Source: JAGRKR01 sp041397725 (GTDB lineage Bacteria; Pseudomonadota; Alphaproteobacteria; Rhizobiales; Hyphomicrobiaceae). Taken from it: a stretch of 64,000 bases of DNA. The stretch lies in NCBI GenBank assembly GCA_041397725.1, contig JAWKVZ010000007.1:1-64000 (forward strand). The letters run 5' to 3'. A program made the translations under genes and the position numbers. Every line of letters starts with the position of its first letter. The first letter of the stretch is position 1. The notes under the pieces are model-generated. The model was not told the origin of the DNA. It did no database searches and saw only the letters and a list, made by a program, of their open reading frames with translations. This document shows, in pieces, positions 27,715-35,649 of the stretch.

Positions 27715-28368
27715 ATGAACATCATCCAAGAGCTGGAGCAGCAGCAGATCGATGCCGTGCTCGCCAAGCGCACGGTGCCCGACTTCGGCCCCGGCGACAC
27801 GCTGAAGGTCATGGTCAAGGTCATCGAGGGCGAGAACACGCGCCTGCAGGCCTACGAAGGCGTCTGCATCGGCCGCGCCGGCAGCGGCGTCAACGAGAAC
27901 TTCACCGTCCGCAAGATTTCCTACGGCGAGGGCGTGGAGCGCGTCTTCCCGGTCTACTCCCCCTATATCGATGCGATCGAGGTCGTTCGCCGCGGCCGTG
28001 TGCGTCGCGCCAAGCTCTATTACCTGCGCGGCCGCCGCGGCAAGTCTGCCCGCATCACCGAGCGCACCGACGCGCGCGCGAAGCGCCTCGCCGCGCAGTG
28101 GAAGGGCTTCAAGAAGCCGAAGGGCGAGATCGACGATCTGACGAAGCTCAACGGCATCGATCCCAACCTCGCCGGCCGCCTCGCCGTGCTCGGCGTCATC
28201 AAGTTCGATCAGATCGCCAACTTCTCGGACGAGGACATCGCCAACGTCGACGAGGCGCTCGGCCTCAAGGGACGGATCGAGCGCGACAACTGGGTCCGTC
28301 AGGCGCAGGACATGATGGCCGAGGCGACCGCCGCCGAGGTTCCCGCCGAGGGCGAGGCCAAGGCCTGA
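27715..28368 (+). CDS. rplS: 50S ribosomal protein L19 with C-terminal extension
   Basis: A 217-residue L19, about 95 residues longer than the usual 115-125. The first 120 residues are standard: IIQELEQQQI, FGPGDTLKVMVKVIEG, ENFTVRKISYGEGVERVFP and RRAKLYYLRGRRGKSARI. The rest (about residues 140-205) resembles a small helix-hairpin-helix-type domain: LTKLNGIDPNLAGRLAVLGV, then FDQIANFSDEDIANV and GRIERDNWVRQAQDM. Similar domains are known from memory on some alphaproteobacterial L21 proteins. Start ATG 27715. It closes the ffh-trmD-rplS run before a hairpin terminator. Confidence 0.95.
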   Translation: MNIIQELEQQQIDAVLAKRTVPDFGPGDTLKVMVKVIEGENTRLQAYEGVCIGRAGSGVNENFTVRKISYGEGVERVFPVYSPYIDAIEVVRRGRVRRAKLYYLRGRRGKSARITERTDARAKRLAAQWKGFKKPKGEIDDLTKLNGIDPNLAGRLAVLGVIKFDQIANFSDEDIANVDEALGLKGRIERDNWVRQAQDMMAEATAAEVPAEGEAKA

Positions 28369-28397
28369 CCTCCCGAGACAGGACTCCGCGAGATACG

Positions 28398-28433
28398 AGC
28401 GGCCGGGCCGATCATACGATCCGCCCGGCCGCT
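28398..28433. terminator. Hairpin terminator between rplS and convergent lyase gene
   Basis: AGCGGCCGGGC (28398-28408) pairs with GCCCGGCCGCT (28423-28433), an 11-bp GC stem followed on the plus strand by TTCGCTTT. The right arm overlaps the last codons of the minus-strand lyase gene, so it probably stops transcripts from both directions. Confidence 0.75.
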
Positions 28434-29296
28434 TTCGCTTTGGCGAGCGTGCGCTCCGCCATGGCCACGATGTCGATCGCCAGGAACTGGCCGTCGACAT
28501 AGGCGACGCCCTCCCCGCTTGCCACGGCCCGCGCATGCGCGGCCACGATCCGCTCCGCCTGTGCGATCTCATCGGCGGTGGGCGTGAAGACGTCGTTGCA
28601 CACGCCGATCTGCCCCGGGTGGAACACGACCTTGCCGGAGAACCCCATCTCGCGGGCGATCAGGGCGTCCTGGCGCGTCGCCTCCGCGTCCTTCACGGCC
28701 AGGAAGTAGGCCGCGTCGATCGCCTGGAGGCGCGCCGCACCGGCTGCCGCCACCACGAGTGCGCGCGGCACGGCGAGGCCACGCTCGCTGATGGCGGCGC
28801 CGGTCTGCGCCGTGTAGTCGCCCGAGCCGAAGAACAGCGCCGCCAGGCGATCCGAGGCATCGGCTATGGCGAGCCCGGCGAACAGACCGCGCGCCGTCTC
28901 GATCGTCGCCACCAGGGCGAGGCGGCGCTCCAGGCCAAGCCGCCGCTCCTCGCCGTCGAGCCAGTGGGCGAGCGCCTCGATCTCGGCGGCGCTTTCCACC
29001 TTCGGCACGAACAGCGCATCGAGCGCCGCCAGCGGCAAAGCCGCGAGGTCGAGCGCGTAGGCGTCGCTCCCCACGGCATTGATGCGCACCAGGCGCTCCC
29101 GCCGCCCGAAGTCCAGCGTCTCGAGGGCCTCGGCCACGAACGAGCGCGCAGCGGCCTTGCGGTCCGGCGCAACGCCGTCCTCCAGGTCGAAGACGATGCA
29201 ATCCGCGTCCGACGCGGCCGCCTTGGCGAGACGATCGCGGGCGGAGCCCGGCGTCAGCAGCATCGTGCGCCGCAGCCGCTCCCGTGGACTGGTCAT
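28412..29296 (-). CDS. HpcH/HpaI (CitE-type) CoA-ester lyase family protein, copy 1
   Basis: A 294-residue TIM-barrel protein of the citrate-lyase-beta/citramalyl-CoA/malyl-CoA lyase family, which cleaves or forms C-C bonds of 2-hydroxy acyl-CoA esters with Mg2+. Visible are RRTMLLTPGSARDRLAKAAAS, CIVFDLEDGVAP, the catalytic-arginine strand RINAVGSD, the metal ligands in ATIETARGL and FGSGDYTAQTG, and KVVFHPGQI. ATG 29296 lies 13 nt after the HMG-CoA-lyase-like gene. It is last in the minus-strand run of five acyl-CoA genes. Substrate is open: malyl-, methylmalyl- or citramalyl-CoA are family options. Confidence 0.85.
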   Translation of the reverse strand: MTSPRERLRRTMLLTPGSARDRLAKAAASDADCIVFDLEDGVAPDRKAAARSFVAEALETLDFGRRERLVRINAVGSDAYALDLAALPLAALDALFVPKVESAAEIEALAHWLDGEERRLGLERRLALVATIETARGLFAGLAIADASDRLAALFFGSGDYTAQTGAAISERGLAVPRALVVAAAGAARLQAIDAAYFLAVKDAEATRQDALIAREMGFSGKVVFHPGQIGVCNDVFTPTADEIAQAERIVAAHARAVASGEGVAYVDGQFLAIDIVAMAERTLAKAKAAGRIV

Positions 29297-29309
29297 CAGC
29301 GCCCCTCCA

Positions 29310-30263
29310 TCAGGCGGGATGCGCGCGCGGATTGGCCTTCGCGGCGGCCATGACGTCGGCGCGACCGCCGACCGCGGTGGCAAAGCTGCGCGGCTCGATC
29401 TCGAGCATGGCGGCCACGTCACGCGCCGCGCTCGCCACGTCCGCCGGCTTCACGCCCGTCTCGATTCCCATCGACGACAGCAGCGCGACAATGTCCTCCG
29501 TCGCCAGGTTGCCGACCGCTCCCATCGTGGTCGGCATCATGATGCCGCCGCCAAGCCCGGCGATCGCCCCCTCGATGAACGTCGCGCCACCGTCGAGGGC
29601 GGCCAGCACGTTGGCGGTGCCGCAGCCCGACAGGTTGTGCACGTGATAGCCGACCTCGATGTCGGCGAACCGCTCGCGGACCTGACGGAACAGCGCGTTG
29701 ACCTGTCGCGGGTCCTCCATGCCGAGACTGCCGGCGAGGTAGAACCGTCGCATGCCCGCGGCGTGGAATTCCTCCAGCAGCGACACCGTTCGCTCGGGCG
29801 CGATCGGCCCCTCATAGGGGCACCACATCGACATGCCGAGCGCCATCACGAAGCGCGCGCCGCAGCTCTCGGCCACCGCGAAGGCCTTGATGGCCTCGGC
29901 GACAGCCTGCGCACGCGTCATGTTCTGGTTCTTCGCCAGATAGGCCTCGGAGACCGTGATCAGGCCCAGCATCTCGTCGACGCGACCGGCGGCCCGCTCG
30001 GCCCCGCGTGCGTTCGGCACGAGGCCACGGTAGATGGTGCCCGGCCGCCGCGTGATGCGCTCGAGCACCGCTTCGGCGTCGGCGAGTTGCGGGATGACGC
30101 GCGGGTGCGCGAATCCGGTCACCTCGATGACCGGCAGGCCGGCTGCCGACAGCCGATCGACCATGCGCACTTTGGTCTCGGTGTCGATGGTGCGCGCGAG
30201 ACTCTGGAGGCCGTCACGCGGACCGACCTCGATGACCAGCGCCGTCTCCGGCAGGTGCAGCAT
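29310..30263 (-). CDS. HMG-CoA lyase-like protein lacking the catalytic cysteine
   Basis: A 317-residue member of the DRE-TIM metallolyase family. It keeps the metal and substrate site VGPRDGLQ (R16, D17) and the HxH pair YHVHN (H207, H209). True HMG-CoA lyases have a flexible loop GGCPxxxGASGNxATED with an essential cysteine. Here the loop reads GGGIMMP...GNLATED (about 238-256), three residues longer and with glycine in place of cysteine. It is therefore unlikely to cleave HMG-CoA in the usual way and may act on a different hydroxyacyl-CoA or hydroxy acid. It lies 15 nt after CoA-transferase copy 1 and 13 nt before lyase copy 1. Confidence 0.82.
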   Translation of the reverse strand: MLHLPETALVIEVGPRDGLQSLARTIDTETKVRMVDRLSAAGLPVIEVTGFAHPRVIPQLADAEAVLERITRRPGTIYRGLVPNARGAERAAGRVDEMLGLITVSEAYLAKNQNMTRAQAVAEAIKAFAVAESCGARFVMALGMSMWCPYEGPIAPERTVSLLEEFHAAGMRRFYLAGSLGMEDPRQVNALFRQVRERFADIEVGYHVHNLSGCGTANVLAALDGGATFIEGAIAGLGGGIMMPTTMGAVGNLATEDIVALLSSMGIETGVKPADVASAARDVAAMLEIEPRSFATAVGGRADVMAAAKANPRAHPA

Positions 30264-30278
30264 GGTTCCCTCCGCGGC

Positions 30279-31502
30279 CTAGACCACGTCCTTGGCCTGC
30301 AAGGCCGCGATCTCCTCGTCGGTCAGGCCCAGGAGCCCCTTGAAGACCTCGGCGTTGTGCTCGCCGAGCCGCGGGCCCAGCCATTCGATGCTGCCGGGCG
30401 TGTCGGTAAGACGCGGGCAGACCTGCGGAATGGCCAGCGTGCCGACGCGATCATCGTCGACGTAGGCGATGTTGCCGCGCGCCTTGTACTGCGGGTCCTC
30501 GAAGATCTCGTCGACCGAGTAGACCGGCCCGCAGGGCACGTCGAACTTGTCGCACAAGCTGATCAGCTCGCCGCGATCGTAACGTTGCGTCCAGGCGGCC
30601 ACGTAGGCGTCCACCTCGGCGCGCTCCGCCTCGCGCTGGCGGATGGTGCCCCACTTGCCGTCACCGGCCAGCTCCGGGTGTCCCATGGCCTCGGCCAGTC
30701 GGGCGAAGATCTTGTCCGACGTGCAGGCGATGGCGATCCAGCGCTGGTCCTTGGTCGGGTAGTGGCTGTGCGGGACGACGTTGACGGTGCCCGGCCCCAT
30801 GCGCTCGCGAACGTAGCCCTTGTAGTGGTAGGAGGGCGCGAGCTCGTCGAGGATGCGGAAGATCGGCTCGTAGAGGCCGATGTCGATCACCTGGCCGCGG
30901 CCCGTCAGCTCGCGCGCCCGCAGTGCCAGCAGCGTGCCGAGCGCGCCATAGAGTCCGGCCATGTAGTCGGGGATCGTGGCCGAGCCGGGCGTGACGGGCG
31001 GACGATCGGGGAAGCCTGCCAGGTAGGAGAGCCCGCCGAAGGCATTACCGATGCGCCCGAACCCCGGACGCGGGCTGTAGGGGCCGGTCTGGCCGAAGCC
31101 CGAGATGCGCACCATCACCAGCTTGTGGTTGTGCTGCTTCAGCACGTCCCACCCGAGACCCCATTTCTCGAGCGTTCCGGGCTGGAAGTTCTCGACGAGC
31201 ACGTCTGCCTGCGCGACGAGGCGCTTCAGCAGCGCGGCCCCCTCCGGCTTGCGCAGATCGAGCGTGATCGACTGCTTGTTGCGGCATTCCGAGAGCCATG
31301 GCAGCGAGTCGCCCGACTCCGTGATGGTGCCGAACTTCCGCAGCGCATCGCCCACCTTCGGCAGCTCGCACTTGATCACCTCGGCGCCGAACTCGGCGAG
31401 CTGCGTCGAGCAGAACGGCCCCGCCAGAAAGCTCGAGACGTCGATGACGCGGATGCCCTGCAGCGGCTTCACCGTCGGATGCGGCTTTGGATAGTCGGAC
31501 AT
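30279..31502 (-). CDS. CaiB/BaiF (class III) CoA-transferase, copy 1
   Basis: A 407-residue family III CoA-transferase moving CoA from one carboxylic acid to another. The N-terminal motif LQGIRVIDVSSFLAGPF, ELPKVGDALRKFG, NKQSITLDLRKPEG, LVENFQPGTLEKWGL and ISGFGQTGPYSPRPGF are classic. The aspartate forming the acyl anhydride is D179 in ATIPDYMAGLYGAL. ATG 31502 has GGGAG 7 nt upstream; a longer in-frame start is not supported. Acceptor acid unknown. It lies between the two CitE/HMGL lyases, suggesting activation of an acid that is then cleaved. Confidence 0.92.
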   Translation of the reverse strand: MSDYPKPHPTVKPLQGIRVIDVSSFLAGPFCSTQLAEFGAEVIKCELPKVGDALRKFGTITESGDSLPWLSECRNKQSITLDLRKPEGAALLKRLVAQADVLVENFQPGTLEKWGLGWDVLKQHNHKLVMVRISGFGQTGPYSPRPGFGRIGNAFGGLSYLAGFPDRPPVTPGSATIPDYMAGLYGALGTLLALRARELTGRGQVIDIGLYEPIFRILDELAPSYHYKGYVRERMGPGTVNVVPHSHYPTKDQRWIAIACTSDKIFARLAEAMGHPELAGDGKWGTIRQREAERAEVDAYVAAWTQRYDRGELISLCDKFDVPCGPVYSVDEIFEDPQYKARGNIAYVDDDRVGTLAIPQVCPRLTDTPGSIEWLGPRLGEHNAEVFKGLLGLTDEEIAALQAKDVV

Positions 31503-31538
31503 GAAAACTCCCTTCAACTCAACTCTGGCCGCCGCAAC

Positions 31539-32408
31539 TCAGGCGCCGGCGATGCGCTCGGCGGTCGCAAGGACACGCTCGGCCCGGTAGACGATCGGAT
31601 AATCGATGAATTTGCCGTCGAGCTGGATGGAGGCCAGCCCCTGCATCTCGGCTTCGGCAAAGGCCGCCACGACGCGGCGGGCCTCCTCGATCTCGGCTTC
31701 GCTCGGCGTGTAGAGGGCGTTGACCACGGGCACCTGGTCGGGATGGATGCAGAGCTTGCCCTGGAAGCCGAGGCGCTTGACGAGGGCGGCCGAGGCCGCG
31801 AAGCCCTCGGCGTCCCTGAGATCGACCCAGACCGTGTCGATCGGCGGCTCCAGGCCGGCCGCGCGCGAGGCCAGCACGAACTGCGAGCGATAGGGCAAAA
31901 GCTCCTCCTCGCCCCGGCTCCAGGTGATGCCGAGGTCCAGCGTGAAGTCGCCGGCTCCGAAGGCGATGCGGCGCACGCGCGTGCCGGCCGCGGCAATCGA
32001 CGAGAGGTTGGCGAGCCCCTTGCCGGTTTCGATGATGGGCAGCAGATCGAGGCCGCCGGCGGGCAGGCCCCGCTCGCGCTCCAGGGCGCCGATCAGCCAG
32101 TCGATGGTTTGCAGCTCGCCGGCCGTTTCGACCTTGGGCAGCACGATGCCGTCGACGCCCGCCTGGACCACAGCGACGACGTCGCCATAGCAGTACTCGG
32201 TGCTCGGGGCGTTGACGCGAACATAGCCGAGGCCGCGCCGGGGCTTCTGCAGCGCCGCGACGACGACTGGTCGGGTCGCCACCTTCTCCGAGATCGCGCA
32301 GGCGTCTTCCAGGTCGAGGATCACCGCGTCGGCGTCGAGGGAAAGGGCTTTTTCCGCGCGCCGGGGATGATTGCCGGGGGCGAAGAGGAACGTACGGTAG
32401 ACGGACAT
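31539..32408 (-). CDS. HpcH/HpaI (CitE-type) CoA-ester lyase family protein, copy 2
   Basis: A 289-residue paralogue of the downstream lyase. It shows RTFLFAPGNHPRRAEKALSLDADAVILDLEDA, the arginine strand YVRVNAPS, metal ligands in LPIIETGKGL and FGAGDFTLDLG, and KLCIHPDQVPVVNALY. It resembles the citramalyl-CoA/malyl-CoA lyase branch, not the citrate lyase complex, as no citrate lyase alpha or gamma subunit is nearby. ATG 32408 starts MSVYRTFLF. It is placed between the two CoA-transferases on the same strand. Confidence 0.86.
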   Translation of the reverse strand: MSVYRTFLFAPGNHPRRAEKALSLDADAVILDLEDACAISEKVATRPVVVAALQKPRRGLGYVRVNAPSTEYCYGDVVAVVQAGVDGIVLPKVETAGELQTIDWLIGALERERGLPAGGLDLLPIIETGKGLANLSSIAAAGTRVRRIAFGAGDFTLDLGITWSRGEEELLPYRSQFVLASRAAGLEPPIDTVWVDLRDAEGFAASAALVKRLGFQGKLCIHPDQVPVVNALYTPSEAEIEEARRVVAAFAEAEMQGLASIQLDGKFIDYPIVYRAERVLATAERIAGA

Positions 32409-32455
32409 CGCGTCGGCTCCTGTTTGAAGGTCGCTGCGGGAGGCGCCGGCTCGGC

Positions 32456-33685
32456 TCACGCCTTGCCTGCGTCGAGCGGCAGGCCCGCCGCTTGCAGCTC
32501 GGCTTCGGAAAAGCCCAGACGCTCGATCAGAATCTCGCGATTGTGCTCGCCGAGGATCGGACCGGCATGCGTGATCTCGCCGGGCGTGCGCGAGAAGTTG
32601 CCGACCACGTTCTGCATGCGCACGGGGCCGCCGAGCTCACGATCCCCGACCGTCTTGATGTTCTCGCGCGCCTGGAAATGCGGATCAGCGAAGATCTGGT
32701 CGATGGAATTGACGGGAGCCACCGCCGCCTCGAACTTCTCGAAGCGGGCCAGGAGATCGTCGAGATCGATCTTCTCGATCGCGGCCTGCAACTCGACGTC
32801 GAGCGCCGCCGCATTGACGAGTCGCAGCCGGTTGTCGGCGAAGCGCGGGTCCTTCACGAGCTCCGGCACCTCGAGAGCAGCGCACATGCGCTCGAAGATC
32901 GACTGGGCGCTGCCGGCGATCGACACCCACTTGTCGTCGCGCGTGCGGTAAGTGTTGCGCGGCGCGGTGAAGGGCAGGCGGCTGCCCTCGCGCTGCTGCA
33001 CCACTCCGAGCTGGTCGTAGTCGATGGCCTGCGGTCCGAGCAGCGTGAAGAGCGTCTCGTAGATGGCGAGGTCGACGACCTGCCCCTTGCCGCTGCGGCG
33101 CTTCTCATGCAGCGCGACCGACGCGAGGTAAGCGGCCATCAGGCCCGTGGTCGAGTCGGCGAGGCCGAAGCCGGGCAGCAGCGGCGGCCGGTCGGGATAT
33201 CCGTTGATGTGCACGAAGCCGGCAAGCGCCTCGGCCAGCGTGCCGAAGCCCGGCCGCTCGCTGTAGGGGCCCGTCTGGCCGAAGCCGGTGATCCTGACGA
33301 TGACGAGGCCGGGATTGATCTCCATGAGCACGTCGGGGCCGATACCCCACTTCTCGAGCGTGCCCTTGCGGTAGTTCTCGACGAGGATGTCGGCGTCCTT
33401 GACCAGCCGCTTGACGATCTCGACGCCAAGCGGCGTACGCAGATCGGCGGTCACCGCCTTCTTGTTGCGGTTGATCACCTTGTAGTAGAGGCCGACGCCG
33501 TTCTTGTTGCGGCCCCAGTAGCGGACCTCGTCGCCCTTCTCCGGCCGCTCGACCTTGATCACCTCGGCCCCGAAGTCGGCGAGAAACATGGAGCACATCG
33601 GCGCGGCCAGGAAATTCGCGATGTCGATCACCTTGACGCCGGCGAGCGGGCGGGGAGCGGCATTCATGCCGGCTGAGCTGGCCAT
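32456..33685 (-). CDS. CaiB/BaiF (class III) CoA-transferase, copy 2
   Basis: A 409-residue class III CoA-transferase paralogous to copy 1. Motifs include LAGVKVIDIANFLAAPMCSMFL, VERPEKGDEVRYWG, RNKKAVTADLRTPLG, LVENYRKGTLEKWGIG and ITGFGQTGPYSERPGF; the catalytic aspartate is D177 in LADSTTGLMAAY. ATG 33685 or ATG 33667 may start translation. It is the first gene of the minus-strand cluster, divergent from the ketopantoate-reductase-like gene across a 159-nt gap. Two different CoA-transferases in one cluster suggest two acids or two steps. Confidence 0.92.
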   Translation of the reverse strand: MASSAGMNAAPRPLAGVKVIDIANFLAAPMCSMFLADFGAEVIKVERPEKGDEVRYWGRNKNGVGLYYKVINRNKKAVTADLRTPLGVEIVKRLVKDADILVENYRKGTLEKWGIGPDVLMEINPGLVIVRITGFGQTGPYSERPGFGTLAEALAGFVHINGYPDRPPLLPGFGLADSTTGLMAAYLASVALHEKRRSGKGQVVDLAIYETLFTLLGPQAIDYDQLGVVQQREGSRLPFTAPRNTYRTRDDKWVSIAGSAQSIFERMCAALEVPELVKDPRFADNRLRLVNAAALDVELQAAIEKIDLDDLLARFEKFEAAVAPVNSIDQIFADPHFQARENIKTVGDRELGGPVRMQNVVGNFSRTPGEITHAGPILGEHNREILIERLGFSEAELQAAGLPLDAGKA

Positions 33686-33844
33686 GTCGGAAATTTTCCT
33701 CGTCTTTCGATGCTGATGGTCGGATCGGCTGCGGATGCGTTGCCGTCCGTTCGATGCCAGCTTACTGTCTAGCCTCGGCGCGGAGCAATAGAGCCGTGCA
33801 GGCAGCGCGGCGCGGCGCGCACCCAGGACGGAGGATGACACGGC

Positions 33845-34762
33845 ATGAAAATCGGCATTATCGGCGTCGGCGCCATGGGGTCGGTCTACGCGGCTCTGCT
33901 CGCGGATGCCGGCCACGAGGTCTGGGCCGTAGACGTCTGGAAGGAGCACGTCGCGGCGATGCGCGAGAAGGGCCTGCGCGTCGAGGGCGCGAGCGGCGAC
34001 CGTACCGTGCGCCTCAACGCCACGACAGACGCGGGCGACGTCGCGGCAGCCGATCTCGTCATCATCGCCACCAAGCACGACAATATCGCCCCGGCCGCCA
34101 CCGCCGCAGCCGCGATGGCCAAGCCCGATGCGCCCATCCTGACCATCCAGAACGGCCTCGGCAGCGCCGATACGGTGGGCCGGATCGTCGGACGCGAGCG
34201 GGTGCTCATCGGCGTGGTCGGCGGCTTCGGCGCCTCCATGAAGGGGCCCGGCCATGCCCACCACAATGGCTGGGAGTTCGTACGCCTCGGCGAGATGAAC
34301 GGCGGACTGACGGACCGGCTCGACAGCGTGAAGCGCACGTGGGAGTCGGGCGGCTTCAAGGTCCTGGTCTTCGACGACATCCACAAGATGATCTGGGAGA
34401 AGCTGCTCTGCAATGTCACCTATTCCGGGCCATGCGCGCTCACCGGGCTGACGGTCGGACAAGTGCAGGCCTGCCCGCACGCCTGGGCTGTCGCCAGCGC
34501 CTGCGTTACGGAGGGCTTCGAGGTGGCGCGCGCCAAGGGCATCGCCCTCGGCTTCGATGACCCCGTGGCCTACGTCAAGGCGTTCGGCCAGAAGATCCCG
34601 AACGCGCGCCCGTCCATGCTGCTCGATCACATGGCCCGGCGGCGATCCGAGATCGACGTCATCAACGGCGCCATTCCGCGCGAGGCCGCCGCGCTCGGCA
34701 TGCCGGCGCCTGTCAATACCATCGTGTCGGAGCTGGTGCGCGCCCGCGAAGCGCAATTCTAG
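33845..34762 (+). CDS. 2-dehydropantoate 2-reductase (PanE/ApbA) family protein
   Basis: A 305-residue NAD(P)H-dependent dehydrogenase of the ketopantoate reductase family. The Rossmann loop is IGIIGVGAMGSVYAALLADAG, with IQNGLGSADTV next and the catalytic-lysine segment MIWEKLLCNVTYSGPCALTG. The C-terminal helical domain has PSMLLDHMARRRSEIDVINGAIPREA, typical of PanE. Nothing else of pantothenate synthesis is nearby, so reduction of a different 2-oxo acid or oxidation of a hydroxy acid in the local pathway is plausible. It starts the divergent plus-strand pair with the second ComA-family gene. Confidence 0.86.
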   Translation: MKIGIIGVGAMGSVYAALLADAGHEVWAVDVWKEHVAAMREKGLRVEGASGDRTVRLNATTDAGDVAAADLVIIATKHDNIAPAATAAAAMAKPDAPILTIQNGLGSADTVGRIVGRERVLIGVVGGFGASMKGPGHAHHNGWEFVRLGEMNGGLTDRLDSVKRTWESGGFKVLVFDDIHKMIWEKLLCNVTYSGPCALTGLTVGQVQACPHAWAVASACVTEGFEVARAKGIALGFDDPVAYVKAFGQKIPNARPSMLLDHMARRRSEIDVINGAIPREAAALGMPAPVNTIVSELVRAREAQF

Positions 34763-34812
34763 ATCAGCCGCCCCGCTCCCAGACCAACACGGCACCGAAG
34801 AGGACCACACTC

Positions 34813-35622
34813 ATGCTCGAATTCGAGAAGGCCAATCAGGCCATGTTCGGTACCATCGCCACGCCGATCCCCGGCAAGTCGCGCACGGTCATCATCGACT
34901 ACGGACCCGACTACATGGGCTGGACTGGCCAGAGCGGCATCGCCGACCTGCTCGACGCGGCCTCCGACTACATCTCCGCCGCCAAGATCTGGACGATGAA
35001 CGCCATCCTGCTCAAGGACAGCTACCTGAAAGGCGTGGTCGAGCGCTACACGAAGGCCGGCGTGCCTACCTTCGCGGGCGGCCTGCTCTTCGAATACGCT
35101 TACCTCAAGAACGACCTCGACGGTCTGCTCGCCCGCTTGAAGTCACTCGGCCTCAAGGGACTGGAGATCTCGGAGAACTACGCCGCCCTCGACGAGGATA
35201 CGCGCCTGCGGTCCATCGAGCGCTTCAGCAAGGCAGGCATCGAGATCGTCTACGAGTTCGGACGCAAGCACCCGGAGACGCCGCTGGAGATCGAGGAGCT
35301 GGCCAGGATCGTGAAGAGTGTGCAGGCGGCCGGAGCCTCCCACGTGATCCTCGAGCAGGGCGAACTCGACCAGTTGCGCGAGTCGGCGCCTGACCGGCTG
35401 GCGGCGCTCGTCAAGGAGCCGTGGTTTTCGGATATCGACATCGAGATCGACCAGACCCGCTGCCCGGCCATTCTCGGCGAGGTCGTGGCGGCGTTCGGTC
35501 CGACGGTCAATCTCGCCAACGTGCCGCCCGGCTGCGTGATCCGGCTCGAAGGCTTCCGGCGCGGCCTCGGGCGCTCGCTCGATTTCCCGTTGTTCCGCCA
35601 TCTCGTCAGCCAGGGGCGCTGA
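34813..35622 (+). CDS. Phosphosulfolactate synthase (ComA) family protein, copy 2
   Basis: A 269-residue ComA-family TIM barrel, clearly divergent from copy 1 at 5826-6629. Corresponding segments are RTVIIDYGPDYMG, ISAAKIWTMNAILL (conserved lysine), TFAGGLLFEYAYL, GLKGLEISENYAAL, IVYEFGRKHPE and the end FGPTVNLANVPPGCVIRLE. The EISD of copy 1 reads EISE here, and the sulfite-site region differs, so substrate may have changed. It follows the PanE-like gene by 50 nt and probably shares its transcript. It ends 27 nt from the convergent CYTH gene. Confidence 0.76.
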   Translation: MLEFEKANQAMFGTIATPIPGKSRTVIIDYGPDYMGWTGQSGIADLLDAASDYISAAKIWTMNAILLKDSYLKGVVERYTKAGVPTFAGGLLFEYAYLKNDLDGLLARLKSLGLKGLEISENYAALDEDTRLRSIERFSKAGIEIVYEFGRKHPETPLEIEELARIVKSVQAAGASHVILEQGELDQLRESAPDRLAALVKEPWFSDIDIEIDQTRCPAILGEVVAAFGPTVNLANVPPGCVIRLEGFRRGLGRSLDFPLFRHLVSQGR

Positions 35623-35649
35623 CGGGAACGAGCACTGAGCCGGCGCTGA

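Noticed and set aside
28412..32408. Citrate lyase operon
   Set aside because: CitE-like proteins occur without alpha (CitF) or acyl-carrier (CitD) subunits, and CoA-transferases of class III are present instead.
29079..32951. Very long plus-strand open frame of about 1290 codons
   Set aside because: It is antisense to the lyase, HMGL-like and CoA-transferase genes; composition is Arg/Ala/His-rich with no domain. High GC makes such shadow frames common.
33845..34762. Pantothenate biosynthesis gene panE
   Set aside because: Family match is good, but no panB or panC is nearby and the neighbours are acyl-CoA genes, so only family-level naming is supported.
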